Assembly: GCA_045536015.1 (NCBI GenBank)
Contig: JAZSMS010000098.1
Span: forward strand, 1-21,536
Origin: JAZSMS01 sp045536015
GTDB lineage: Bacteria; Bacillota; Clostridia; Christensenellales; QALW01
Reading direction: 5' to 3'
DNA length: 21,536 bases
The notes below the pieces were generated by a model. That model did no database searches. It worked only from the letters and a program-made list of their open reading frames with translations, and was not told where the DNA came from. A program made the position numbers and the translations under genes. Shown one piece after another: positions 7,581 through 14,559 of this stretch; positions within the stretch are counted from its first letter, which is position 1, and each line of letters begins with the position of its first letter.

Positions 7581-8628
7581 CTACGATCACTCCTGCAAAA
7601 TCCTCAATGGACAAACAAATTTCTTGACCTATAAAAAGAGAAGAATCAAGCCCGTAGCGGAAGGCGGTAATTTCGTGATCGTTCGCGCTTGCGCAAATTT
7701 TCATTATTCCACCTGAAAAATTAAGAGATAAGACAGTTGCTTTAATTCCGTCTTTAACGCTGCTTGCTGAAATTTTTTCGCCGCGAACGGCGACTAAAAC
7801 GCTATCGCCTGCAATAAAGGCTTTATCGGTGCGGACAAAAAGCTCATTTTCACCAAAGCTGACGCGCGCGCCGTTTTCTAAACGTTCTAAAAATGTGCAG
7901 GATAAAATATTTGCCTCGCCCAAAAATCGCGCAACAAAGGTGTTTTTTGGCGAATCATAAACTCCGGAGGGCGAATCAAGCTGAACAAAGCCGCCGTCAT
8001 TCATTACGGCAATGCGGTCTGCCATATTAAGCGCTTCTTCCTGGTCGTGCGTTATATATATAAATGTAATACCAAGCGTATTTTGAAGATTTTTAAGCTC
8101 TGACTGCATTTTTTTGCGCAGGTTTAAATCAAGCGCGCCCAAGGGCTCGTCTAAAAGCAACAACTTTGGGTGCGAAATTACCGCGCGCGCAATGGCTACG
8201 CGTTGCTTTTGTCCGCCGGATAATTGAGAGGGATATCGTTTTTCAAAGCCCAACAAATTAACAAGCTCAAGAGCCTCGTGCACCCTGAAAGCAACTTCGT
8301 CCTTTTTGATGCCTTTAATTTTAAGCGAATACGCAACGTTATCAAAAACCGTCATATGCGGAAAAAGCGCGTAATTTTGAAAAACTGTATTTACCTCGCG
8401 CTTGTTGGGTGCAAAAAAGGTAATGTCTTCGTCACCCAAAATTATTTTTCCCGCGTCAACTTCTTCAAGACCGCTTATAAGGCGCAAAAGCGTGGTTTTT
8501 CCGCAACCCGAAGCACCTAAAACGCACAAAAATTCCCCTTGAAAAACTTCAAACGAAAGGTTTTTTAAAACAGAGGTTTCGCCAAAAGATTTTGATAAAT
8601 TTTCAATTTTTAAAAGCGGTTTTGACAT
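7573..8628 (-). CDS. potA: polyamine ABC transporter ATP-binding protein
   Basis: This 351-residue ATPase drives polyamine import. Visible motifs are Walker A GASGCGKT (38-45), Q-loop VFQNYALFPHMTV (82-94), signature LSGGQ (136-140), Walker B LLLLDE (156-161) and the switch His194 in YITHDQEEA. The C-terminal part from about residue 240 is a TOBE-type domain. I choose ATG at 8628 because GAGGAAAA sits just upstream, the protein then begins at the family's usual MSKPLLKIENLSKSFG, and a longer frame starting at 8742 would cover the promoter. It is the first gene of the pot operon. Confidence 0.95.
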   Translation of the reverse strand: MSKPLLKIENLSKSFGETSVLKNLSFEVFQGEFLCVLGASGCGKTTLLRLISGLEEVDAGKIILGDEDITFFAPNKREVNTVFQNYALFPHMTVFDNVAYSLKIKGIKKDEVAFRVHEALELVNLLGFEKRYPSQLSGGQKQRVAIARAVISHPKLLLLDEPLGALDLNLRKKMQSELKNLQNTLGITFIYITHDQEEALNMADRIAVMNDGGFVQLDSPSGVYDSPKNTFVARFLGEANILSCTFLERLENGARVSFGENELFVRTDKAFIAGDSVLVAVRGEKISASSVKDGIKATVLSLNFSGGIMKICASANDHEITAFRYGLDSSLFIGQEICLSIEDFAGVIVDE

Positions 8629-8659
8629 TAGCTTTTCCTCAATAAAAAAATTCAAAAAT

Positions 8660-8688
8660 ATAATACCATAAAAAAGGGCTGATATCAA
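8660..8688 (-). promoter_or_regulatory. promoter of the pot operon
   Basis: On the minus strand, TTGATA (8683-8688) and TATTAT (8660-8665) have a 17-bp spacer. Transcription would start near 8653, leaving a leader of about 25 nt. This position rules out the longer potA start. Confidence 0.75.
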
Positions 8689-8750
8689 GCAAATACGTAA
8701 TGGGTATTTAAATTTTAAATAAAAAACTGAAAAATACAGCATTGTGTAAA

Positions 8751-8775
8751 AAAGACGGCTAAATCAGCCGTCTTT
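8751..8775 (-). terminator. terminator of the leftward lipoprotein gene
   Basis: AAAGACGGCT (8751-8760) pairs with AGCCGTCTTT (8766-8775) around AAATC. Read leftward, the stem is followed by a T-run (CTTTTTTACAC). It lies 18 nt after TAA at 8794-8796, which fits that TAA, and not the earlier one at 8938, being the ancestral end of the gene. Confidence 0.8.
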
Positions 8776-8793
8776 AATATTTGTTGAAAGTAC

Positions 8794-8937
8794 TTATGCT
8801 CCGTTAAAAATTTCCCAGCGCGGATATGCTTTAAAAACAGAACCAACCGAAATACTCTCAAGCGCCGAGCAGGTGTTGGCAGTAACAACTAATTCGTCAG
8901 TGCCTTTTTTTTCAAACGTTATTGTGTTACCGGCATA
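8794..8937 (-). pseudogene. detached C-terminal 47 codons of the lipoprotein gene
   Basis: Directly after the TAA at 8938-8940 the same frame continues for 47 sense codons to another TAA (8794-8796). It reads YAGNTITFEKKGTDELVVTA and then NTCSALESISVGSVFKAYPR followed by WEIFNGA. This looks like normal protein (alternating strand pattern, codon use like the neighbours) and continues the CDFTFEDKGSCVKITFKD end of the upstream part. It ends just before the gene's terminator. I infer a point mutation that made an in-frame stop (for example from GAA, CAA or AAA). Read-through is possible but has no visible support. Confidence 0.7.
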
Positions 8938-9546
8938 TTAGTCTTTAAAAGTAATTTTTACGCAAGAGCCCTTATCTTCAAAAGTAAAGTCGCAGTACGT
9001 TTCTGTTGTCATAGAATAAACTTTGCTATTATATATTCTTCCGCAAACGTCGGTGTTAGGTGCGTTGTAAACAGAAGACATATCAGCTACCGTGGTATCT
9101 GTCCAAGCAACACAGCTTGAATTGTTTAAAAAGCCATTATAAAAATCAAAGAGTTTTAACTCTAAAGTATAAGGAGCCAAAGCTTCTTTACCAGGAACGT
9201 TTAAATTTACAATTTCTTCTCCAAACTTCCAAAAATATTCTTTTAAATCTACAAAAGCGCCTTGCTGCTGGGCATTGCATCTTGTACAAATAAAATTTTT
9301 ATAATTGTGGCCAAGGGCGCTTCCGTCAGTTGCGCCGCAAGAACATTTTTTAGGCTCGGTACAAGTAGCTTTAACAACGTAAGCGTGCGTGTGATCGGGG
9401 TTAATATTTTCGGTAGTAGTATTTTTGTTTGTAGAAGTATCGGTAGAGTCGGCATTACTTGTTGATGTAGGTATAGTAGGAGTTGCGTCAAGCTCGGATT
9501 GGTTTTCGTTTACGCAAGCATTAAAAATAAGGGTTAATGCCAACAA
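8938..9546 (-). CDS. secreted lipoprotein with Cys/His motif, truncated and with a damaged start
   Basis: The longest frame with a recognised start (TTG at 9546) gives 202 residues, but it begins inside the signal peptide. Upstream in the same frame, codons read KILSILLALTLIFNAC, a clear lipoprotein signal ending in a lipobox-like FNAC, yet there is no ATG, GTG or TTG before the TAA at 9577-9579. A TTG at 9567-9569 lies in the neighbouring frame just after AAAGGA; one extra A in the A4 run (9563-9566) would give a clean M-K-N-K-I-L-S start. After the lipobox comes a Ser/Thr/Asn-rich linker (about 25 residues) and then a CxxxxxCxCG...GHNY...CTRC element (KATCTEPKKCSCGATDG, ALGHNYKNFICTRCNA), common in clostridial surface proteins. 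The C-terminal domain is unrecognised. Likely a pseudogene or a frameshift in the assembly. Confidence 0.6.
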   Translation of the reverse strand: MLALTLIFNACVNENQSELDATPTIPTSTSNADSTDTSTNKNTTTENINPDHTHAYVVKATCTEPKKCSCGATDGSALGHNYKNFICTRCNAQQQGAFVDLKEYFWKFGEEIVNLNVPGKEALAPYTLELKLFDFYNGFLNNSSCVAWTDTTVADMSSVYNAPNTDVCGRIYNSKVYSMTTETYCDFTFEDKGSCVKITFKD

Positions 9547-9747
9547 AATGGATAAAATTTTATTTTCAAAAATCCTTTATAAAAATGTGTCACGCGAAAG
9601 ATAGCAAAAAGCAAGGTCGTTGCTAAAGTTGCACAAATTATTATCCACAGAAAAACGTTTTGCCATAGAAATAATAAGATATAACATTATGTGACACTTA
9701 TAATATACCATACCGGTCAGGATTGCGTAATACCTAAAATTTTTGTT

Positions 9748-10022
9748 TAACCAAAGCATTATAACTTGAATCAGTTTTAAAATGTAAAATTTACGTTTTA
9801 ACTGTGTCAAAGCCCTTGATAATATTCAAATATTACCTGCGGACTTTTCCTTGTTAAAACAAAAATTTTATTATTTTAAAATCTCCGACCTAAAACGGCT
9901 CAATTTTGAGCAGATTTGGGTGCGGAGGATGAAATAAGGCAGGTCGCCTTATAAAGACGACAAGCACAAATATGCCTAAATTCAGCCGTTTTAGGCTGGT
10001 TCAAGTTATAATGCTTTGGTTA
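9748..10022. repeat. 27-bp inverted repeat enclosing a folded 275-bp element
   Basis: The left arm (9748-9774) and right arm (9996-10022) are inverted copies matching at 26 of 27 positions; the right arm begins CTGGTTCAAG and ends GCTTTGGTTA. Inside the left arm border sits a hairpin at 9772-9806 (CAGTT...AACTG with TTAAAATGTAA facing TTACGTTTTAA). Directly inside the right arm, AGCCGTTTTAGG (9984-9995) pairs perfectly with CCTAAAACGGCT (9889-9900). The arms are too long and too well matched to be chance. The element could be a MITE-like repeat, or the arms could be the closing helix of an RNA. Confidence 0.75.
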
Positions 10023-10075
10023 GCAATAAAACAAATATAGACAATAGCCGTATAAGTTTTTGCGGCTATTTTTAT
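9889..10075 (+). ncRNA. candidate structured RNA with its own terminator
   Basis: A closing 12-bp helix (9889-9900 with 9984-9995) encloses further helices: ATTTG-gg-TGC (starting near 9913) with GCACAAAT (9964-9971), GGCA (9938-9941) with TGCC (9973-9976), and GTCGCCTT (9943-9950) with AAGACGAC (9954-9961) around ATA, one C-A mismatch. Unpaired purine-rich GCGGAGGATGAAATAA sits between them. A + strand intrinsic terminator follows at 10043-10075 although no + strand protein gene precedes it, which favours transcription to the right. The 5' end is unknown; the stretch 9840-9885 is AT-rich with only a poor promoter (TTGTTA at 9851). I do not recognise the class. Confidence 0.5.
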
Positions 10076-10076
10076 T
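10043..10076 (+). terminator. orphan + strand terminator after the structured element
   Basis: AATAGCCG (10043-10050) pairs with CGGCTATT (10063-10070) around a 12-nt loop, followed by TTTATTTAT. The only thing on the + strand it can end is the non-coding element to its left. Confidence 0.7.
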
Positions 10077-10080
10077 TATA

Positions 10081-10109
10081 TTGCTAAAACGTTAAAACTG
10101 TGATATTAT
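10081..10109 (+). promoter_or_regulatory. promoter of the AI-2E family transporter gene
   Basis: TTGCTA (10081-10086) and TATTAT (10104-10109) have a 17-bp spacer, directly after the terminator. The leader would be about 42 nt. Confidence 0.65.
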
Positions 10110-10157
10110 AAAAGAACCTTAAACAAAAGAATAAAAATTTGTTGGGGATGGGTTTTT

Positions 10158-11315
10158 ATGGAATTTAATTCTAAAAATATAAAAAAAATACTGCTTGTTG
10201 CCTTTTTAATAGCGGTAATTTTCTTTCTTGTGTTTAATTTAGGTGGCACGATAGGCTTTTTGGGCAGGATTTTTCAAATAGCTTCGCCGATAATTGCCGC
10301 AGGCTGTATTGCCTTTGTTTTAAACGTATTGCTTACGTTTTTAGAAGAAAAGGTATTTGCGTTTATGGATAAAAGCAAGAGCAATCTTATTAAAAAATTA
10401 CGTCGTCCGCTTTGTGTAACGCTCACCTATCTTATAACTCTTGGCATTGTAGTTGCGCTTGTTTTGTTTATTTTGCCCCTCGTGGCAGAAACGCTTTTGC
10501 AGGTTGTCGAAAAGCTTCCCGCGTTTTTTGCGTCGGCTCGTACGTGGCTGATGGGAGTTTTTGAAAGATATAATATTGATGTGGTTATCCCCGAGCTTAA
10601 GGTTGATTGGAAAACGGTCGCTTCGTTTATTGCAACGTGGATTGAGGGCTCTCCCGATAAGCTTGTAGGCAACGCCGTAACGGTAACGGCCTCTGTTTTA
10701 GGCTCTGTGTTTGATGCGGTCCTTTCTATTGCACTTTCAATTTATATTCTTGCGCAAAAAGAAAAAATTTCGGCTTTTGCAAACAACTGCCTTGATGCCT
10801 TTACAAGCGAGAAAACTGCAAAGAATATCCGCCATATTCTCTTAAGCGCAAAGGCATCTTTTTCAGGATTTATCGGCGGTCAGGTTGTTGAGGCGTTTAT
10901 TTTAGCCGGAATGTGCTTTGTTGGTATGCTTTGCTTTGGTATGCCGCACGCGCTTGTAATTTCGACTCTTGTTTGCGTTATGGCGCTTATTCCTATAATA
11001 GGCGCAACAGTTTCGGCAGTAGTGGGCTTTTTGCTTATTGCGGTAACCGACCCGATAAAAGCGATTATTTTTGTAATTTTCTTTATAATTCTTCAGCAGG
11101 TGGAGGGAAACCTTATCTATCCGCGCACGCTTGGCAAGGCAGTTGGAATACCGGGCATATTGGTGCTTGCGGCGGTGCTTGTTGGCGGAAACGTGGCAGG
11201 AATTTTTGGCTCGCTTGTTGCAGTGCCTGCGCTTGCACTTATCTATTCGCTTACAAAGGAAGAAATTTTAAAGAGAAAAGCGTTTAAAAATACTAAAAAA
11301 ATAAAAACCGACTGA
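10158..11315 (+). CDS. AI-2E family transporter (PF01594-type membrane protein)
   Basis: This 385-residue membrane protein has about seven to eight hydrophobic segments and a soluble amphipathic region between them (about residues 105-175), the usual layout of the AI-2E/YtvI/PerM family. Family signatures are visible near the C-terminus: LIPIIGATVSAVVGFLL (about 276-292), ILQQVEGNLIYPRTLGKAVG (about 312-331) with the conserved Q-x-x-E-x-N-x-x-x-P pattern, and GNVAGIFGSLVAVPALALI (about 344-362). Members export small molecules or Na+; autoinducer-2 export is proven for only some, so the substrate is open. GGGGATGGG precedes the ATG at about 5 nt. Monocistronic between its own promoter and terminator. 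Confidence 0.88.
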   Translation: MEFNSKNIKKILLVAFLIAVIFFLVFNLGGTIGFLGRIFQIASPIIAAGCIAFVLNVLLTFLEEKVFAFMDKSKSNLIKKLRRPLCVTLTYLITLGIVVALVLFILPLVAETLLQVVEKLPAFFASARTWLMGVFERYNIDVVIPELKVDWKTVASFIATWIEGSPDKLVGNAVTVTASVLGSVFDAVLSIALSIYILAQKEKISAFANNCLDAFTSEKTAKNIRHILLSAKASFSGFIGGQVVEAFILAGMCFVGMLCFGMPHALVISTLVCVMALIPIIGATVSAVVGFLLIAVTDPIKAIIFVIFFIILQQVEGNLIYPRTLGKAVGIPGILVLAAVLVGGNVAGIFGSLVAVPALALIYSLTKEEILKRKAFKNTKKIKTD

Positions 11316-11329
11316 TAAAGTCGGTTTTT
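11303..11329 (+). terminator. intrinsic terminator overlapping the transporter stop codon
   Basis: AAAAACCGACT (11303-11313) pairs with AGTCGGTTTTT (11319-11329) around GATAA and continues into more T. The left arm covers the last codons, and the stop TGA is at 11313-11315. Confidence 0.85.
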
Positions 11330-11344
11330 TTGCAAAAAACAGTA

Positions 11345-11371
11345 AAATATCATTAAATATCAGCAAATATC
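11345..11371 (+). promoter_or_regulatory. three AAATATC repeats at exact 10-bp period upstream of the his promoter
   Basis: AAATATC occurs at 11345-11351, 11355-11361 and 11365-11371, so the copies lie on one face of the helix, ending 2 bp before the -35. A second direct repeat, CTTTAGC at 11378-11384 and 11386-11392, lies in the promoter spacer. Either set could be the binding site of the YerC-like regulator encoded by the first gene, or the A/T tracts could act as an UP element. Confidence 0.5.
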
Positions 11372-11373
11372 GA

Positions 11374-11402
11374 TTGACTTTAGCACTTTAGCGTGATATA
11401 AT
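11374..11402 (+). promoter_or_regulatory. promoter of the histidine operon
   Basis: TTGACT (11374-11379) and TATAAT (11397-11402) have a 17-bp spacer. Transcription should start near 11409, only about 25 nt before the first ATG, so there is no room for a T-box or attenuator leader. Confidence 0.85.
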
Positions 11403-11433
11403 GCAAGCATATTATTTTCTATGGAGGTTGCTT

Positions 11434-11739
11434 ATGCGTAAGTTTGAGGATAAATCTGCCGACGTTTTATTTGAAATTATTGCAAGCATAAACACCAAGG
11501 AGGACTGTCGCGATTTTTTTGAGGACCTTTGCACAATAAAGGAGCTTAAGGATATGGCACAGCGCTTTGAAACTGCCGTTTTGCTTAAAAAGGGGCAGAA
11601 TTATCAAGAAATTTCTGCCGCGCTAGGAACAAGCGCTGCTACTATAAGCAGGGTAAGCCGTTGCTTGAATTACGGTACGGGCGGATATGAAAAGGCAATA
11701 GAAACACTTAATAAAATGGAGAACAAAGATGAAAATTAA
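11434..11739 (+). CDS. yerC: YerC/YecD family TrpR-like regulator, probable repressor of the his operon
   Basis: This 101-residue protein has the TrpR-superfamily fold expected of YerC/YecD. The helix-turn-helix is at about residues 57-80 (NYQEISAALGTSAATISRVSRCL), preceded by the LCTIKELKDMAQRFETAVLLKKG segment that is nearly invariant in the family. YerC-like genes sit at the head of his operons in many Firmicutes and have been proposed as the histidine repressor (HisR). I choose ATG at 11434 because GGAGG lies at 11423-11427 with a 6-nt gap; an earlier ATG at 11401 overlaps the -10 box and cannot be in the mRNA. Its end overlaps hisZG by 11 nt. Confidence 0.88.
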   Translation: MRKFEDKSADVLFEIIASINTKEDCRDFFEDLCTIKELKDMAQRFETAVLLKKGQNYQEISAALGTSAATISRVSRCLNYGTGGYEKAIETLNKMENKDEN

Positions 11740-13279
11740 CGAAAGTGTGCTTAGCGCAAGCGAAAAGATTTTACTTGCACTTAAAAGCTTATATTTTGAG
11801 CAGGGCTATTCTTCATATAAAATGAGTAAGTTTGAAGAGTACGACCTGTATGCAAAAAACAAGGAGTTTTTAGTTTCGGATAACGTTATAACCTTTACCG
11901 ACGTAAGCGGAAAGCTTATGGCATTAAAGCCCGACGTAACCCTTTCTATAATTAAAAATAGTAAAGATTTGCCCGAGACCGTTCAAAAAGTTTTTTACAG
12001 TGAAAACGTTTACCGCGCGCAAAACGGCGATTCGTTTAAAGAAATTATGCAAACAGGTGTTGAAGCATTTGGTAAAATTGACGAGCAAGAGGTTGTTAGC
12101 GTAATTACCCTTGCCGCGCAAAGCCTTAAAATGTTAGCTGAAGAAAGCGTGCTTGATATTTCGTGCCTTAGTGTTTTATCTGCGGCTATCAACCAAATTA
12201 ACGTTGAAAATAAAGAAGAGTTCTTTGCACTTGTCGGCGAAAAAAATATGCCGATGATACAAAAAAAGTGCGCAGATGATAAAAACGGTAAGCTAATAGA
12301 AGAGCTTTGCTTGCTTTCAGGTAAGCTTGAAGAAGTTTTGCCAAAGCTTAAAGAGCTTGTTAAAGAGATAGAAAATAAAGAAATTTTATCGGCTATTGCA
12401 ATTTTAGAAGCACTTTCAAAAAGCGAATATAAAGATATGCTTCGCCTTGATTTTTCGGTTGTAGACGACACAAATTACTATAACGGAATAGTTTTTAAGG
12501 GCTTTATAAGCGGTATTCCGCAGGCTGTGCTCTCGGGCGGTCAGTACGATAAGCTTATGAAAAAGCTATCGCGCACAAGCAAGGCAATAGGCTTTGCCGT
12601 TTACGTTGATGCGCTTGAGCGTATTGAAGAAGCAAGTGCAGACGACGGCTTTTTAAACGTTGCGCTTCCTAAAGGACGCCTTGGCGAACGCGTTTATAAA
12701 ATGTTTGAGCAGGCAGGCTACGAATGCCCCTCGCTTTTAGAACCTAACCGCAAGCTTATTTTTGAAAACGAGCAAAAAAAGGTAAGATATTTCTGGGTTA
12801 AGCCCTCTGACGTTGCACAGTACGTTGAACGCGGCGCGGCAGACGTTGGCGTTGCCGGCAAGGATATTTTGCTTGAATATCAGCCCGACGTTTATGAGCT
12901 TTGTGATTTAAATACAGGCAAATGCCGTATGGCAGTAGCCGCACCAAAGGATTTTATTGACGATACTACAAAAACCCTCGTTGTTGCTACAAAGTTTTCT
13001 AACATTGCAAAAAAGTTTTATCAGGGCAAGGGCAGGGATATTGATATAATTCACTTAAACGGCTCGATAGAAATTGCACCTATTCTTCGTTTATCCGACG
13101 TTATCGTTGATATAGTTGAAACGGGCGCAACATTAAAAGAAAACGACCTTGAGGTTTTTGAAACTATAACGGATATAAGTGCAAGACTTATTTGCAACAA
13201 GGCTTCGTACAAGTTTAAAACAAAGACTATTGAAGAAATTAACGCGTGCATATCAAAGCTTTCTAAGGAGAAAGAATAA
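11729..13279 (+). CDS. hisZG: fused ATP phosphoribosyltransferase: HisZ regulatory subunit + short-form HisG
   Basis: This 516-residue protein is a fusion. Residues 1-about 300 are HisZ, the histidyl-tRNA-synthetase-like subunit: MALKPDVTLSI (64-74), VFYSENVYR (88-96), DFSVVDDTNYYNG (241-253), a GG.YD element SGGQYD (269-274) and AIGFAV (286-291). After a short linker (about 300-307), residues 308-516 are a complete short HisG: NVALPKGRLG (310-319), ADVGVAGKDIL (371-381), and the PRPP-binding stretch DVIVDIVETGATLKENDL (457-474). Short HisG lacks its own regulatory domain and normally needs separate HisZ chains; here both are in one chain. It joins ATP and PRPP, the first step of histidine synthesis and the usual site of histidine feedback. 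GGAGA precedes the ATG. No stop, frameshift or internal start with a good binding site is seen at the junction. Confidence 0.9.
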   Translation: MKINESVLSASEKILLALKSLYFEQGYSSYKMSKFEEYDLYAKNKEFLVSDNVITFTDVSGKLMALKPDVTLSIIKNSKDLPETVQKVFYSENVYRAQNGDSFKEIMQTGVEAFGKIDEQEVVSVITLAAQSLKMLAEESVLDISCLSVLSAAINQINVENKEEFFALVGEKNMPMIQKKCADDKNGKLIEELCLLSGKLEEVLPKLKELVKEIENKEILSAIAILEALSKSEYKDMLRLDFSVVDDTNYYNGIVFKGFISGIPQAVLSGGQYDKLMKKLSRTSKAIGFAVYVDALERIEEASADDGFLNVALPKGRLGERVYKMFEQAGYECPSLLEPNRKLIFENEQKKVRYFWVKPSDVAQYVERGAADVGVAGKDILLEYQPDVYELCDLNTGKCRMAVAAPKDFIDDTTKTLVVATKFSNIAKKFYQGKGRDIDIIHLNGSIEIAPILRLSDVIVDIVETGATLKENDLEVFETITDISARLICNKASYKFKTKTIEEINACISKLSKEKE

Positions 13280-14559
13280 TGATTAAAATTTTAAAATACG
13301 GCCAAGTAAAAAATGAAGAAATTTTTGCCCGCGCCGAGCAAAAGCAAAACGTAGAGCAGATTGTTGCCGAAATTATAGCAAACGTTGCAAAAAACGGAGA
13401 TAAGGCGCTAAAGGAATATTGCCTTAAGTTTGACAAGGCAGACCTTGACGCACTTGAAGTAACAAAGCAAGAAATTGACGAGGCGGTTAGCCTTGTTGAT
13501 GAAGAGTTTTTGTCAGTTTTAAATCAGGCGGCAAAAAATATAACAAAGTTCCATTCTGCACAAAAGCGTACAAGCTTTATTATAAACGATGAAGACGGCA
13601 TTGTTACAGGACAAAAGATAATTCCCGTTGACCGCGCCGGACTTTACGTTCCCGGTGGAACGGCGGCATATCCCTCAACCGTTTTAATGGATGCTATTCC
13701 CGCACGCGTTGCAGGTGTTAAAGAGGTTGTTATGGTTACACCTCCTAATGCGCAGGGCAAGGTGAACCCCGTTATTTTAGCGGCGGCGCACGTTGCGGGG
13801 GTTGATAAAATATTTAAAGTCGGCGGCGCGCAGGCAATAGCCGCACTTGCTTACGGCACGGAGAGTATTCCGCGTGTTGATAAAATTGTCGGACCCGGTA
13901 ACGCCTTTGTTGCCGAGGCTAAAAAACAGGTTTTTGGCAAGGTTTCTATTGATATGATAGCTGGTCCGAGTGAAATCTTGGTTGTTGCCGACAAAACAAG
14001 CAATCCTAAATTTGTTGCGGCAGATTTGCTTTCACAGGCAGAGCACGACAAAATGGCAAGCGCAGTTTTGGTTACTGACAGCTTTGAACTTGCGGAGGCG
14101 GTTTCTTTAGAGTTAGAAAAGCAAATTCCGCTTTTAGAGCGTAGCGAGATAGCACGCGAATCAATAGATAATAACGGCAAAATTATTGTTGCCGATTCGC
14201 TTGACGTTGCTATTGAAATTTCAAACGAGATAGCACCCGAGCATCTTGAATTGTGCGTTGATAACCCGTTTGATTATCTTGACGCTATCCGCCACGCAGG
14301 CTCAATATTTATGGGCAAAAACTGTCCCGAGGCGCTTGGTGATTACCTTGCAGGACCAAACCACACGCTTCCAACAAGCGGAACGGCAAAGTTTTCTTCG
14401 CCGCTTTCGGTTGACGATTTTATTAAAAAAACGCAGTACACCTATTATACGCGTGATGCACTTTTGCGCGTTAAAGATAAGGTTGCATATTTTGCAACAA
14501 AGGAAGGTCTTACCGCGCATGCAAAAAGTGCTACAGTGCGCTTTGAGGAGGAAAAATGA
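13279..14559 (+). CDS. hisD: histidinol dehydrogenase
   Basis: This 426-residue enzyme performs the last two oxidations, histidinol to histidine, with NAD+. Likely Zn ligands are Gln253 and His256 (SQAEHD), Asp355 (GDYLAGPNHTLPTSG) and His414 (TAHAKS); the catalytic pair is Glu321-His322 (APEHLEL). The glycine-rich PGGTAAYPSTVLM and GPGNAFVAEAK segments are also present. Length is normal. The ATG shares one base with the hisZG stop (TAATG), with AAGGAG upstream. Confidence 0.96.
   Translation: MIKILKYGQVKNEEIFARAEQKQNVEQIVAEIIANVAKNGDKALKEYCLKFDKADLDALEVTKQEIDEAVSLVDEEFLSVLNQAAKNITKFHSAQKRTSFIINDEDGIVTGQKIIPVDRAGLYVPGGTAAYPSTVLMDAIPARVAGVKEVVMVTPPNAQGKVNPVILAAAHVAGVDKIFKVGGAQAIAALAYGTESIPRVDKIVGPGNAFVAEAKKQVFGKVSIDMIAGPSEILVVADKTSNPKFVAADLLSQAEHDKMASAVLVTDSFELAEAVSLELEKQIPLLERSEIARESIDNNGKIIVADSLDVAIEISNEIAPEHLELCVDNPFDYLDAIRHAGSIFMGKNCPEALGDYLAGPNHTLPTSGTAKFSSPLSVDDFIKKTQYTYYTRDALLRVKDKVAYFATKEGLTAHAKSATVRFEEEK

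Larger units (their letters stand above)
9570..10157. other. 588-bp gap without a protein gene
   Basis: The left part (9570-9747) is AT-rich and holds the upstream region of the lipoprotein gene, with no promoter I would trust. It contains a single perfect TTATCCACA (9641-9649). The right part (9748-10075) is the structured element described separately. The last part holds the promoter of the AI-2E transporter gene. Confidence 0.7.

Noticed and set aside
8629..8742. N-terminal extension of PotA by 38 residues
   Set aside because: It covers the operon promoter (8660-8688), has no family similarity, and the ATG at 8628 has a good ribosome binding site.
9641..9649. A perfect DnaA box, TTATCCACA, upstream of the lipoprotein gene
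   Set aside because: It is a single copy with no second box nearby, no dnaA/dnaN genes and no AT-rich unwinding array, so an origin is not supported.
9588..9697. GTGTCAC (about 9588) and GTGACAC (about 9691) as an operator pair
   Set aside because: A 7-bp inverted match about 95 bp apart is weak and no regulator or promoter context supports it.
9577..9810. A 77-codon open frame on the minus strand upstream of the lipoprotein gene
   Set aside because: It crosses one arm of the inverted repeat, lacks a ribosome binding site and has an erratic composition; it looks like chance in AT-rich DNA.
10007..10012. TATAAT in the right arm of the inverted repeat as a promoter
   Set aside because: No -35 lies 16-18 bp upstream and the terminator follows within 40 nt, so the transcript would be tiny.
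11401..11433. Longer start for the YerC-like regulator at ATG 11401
   Set aside because: This ATG overlaps the -10 box TATAAT (11397-11402) and would lie upstream of the transcription start; ATG 11434 has GGAGG and matches the family start.
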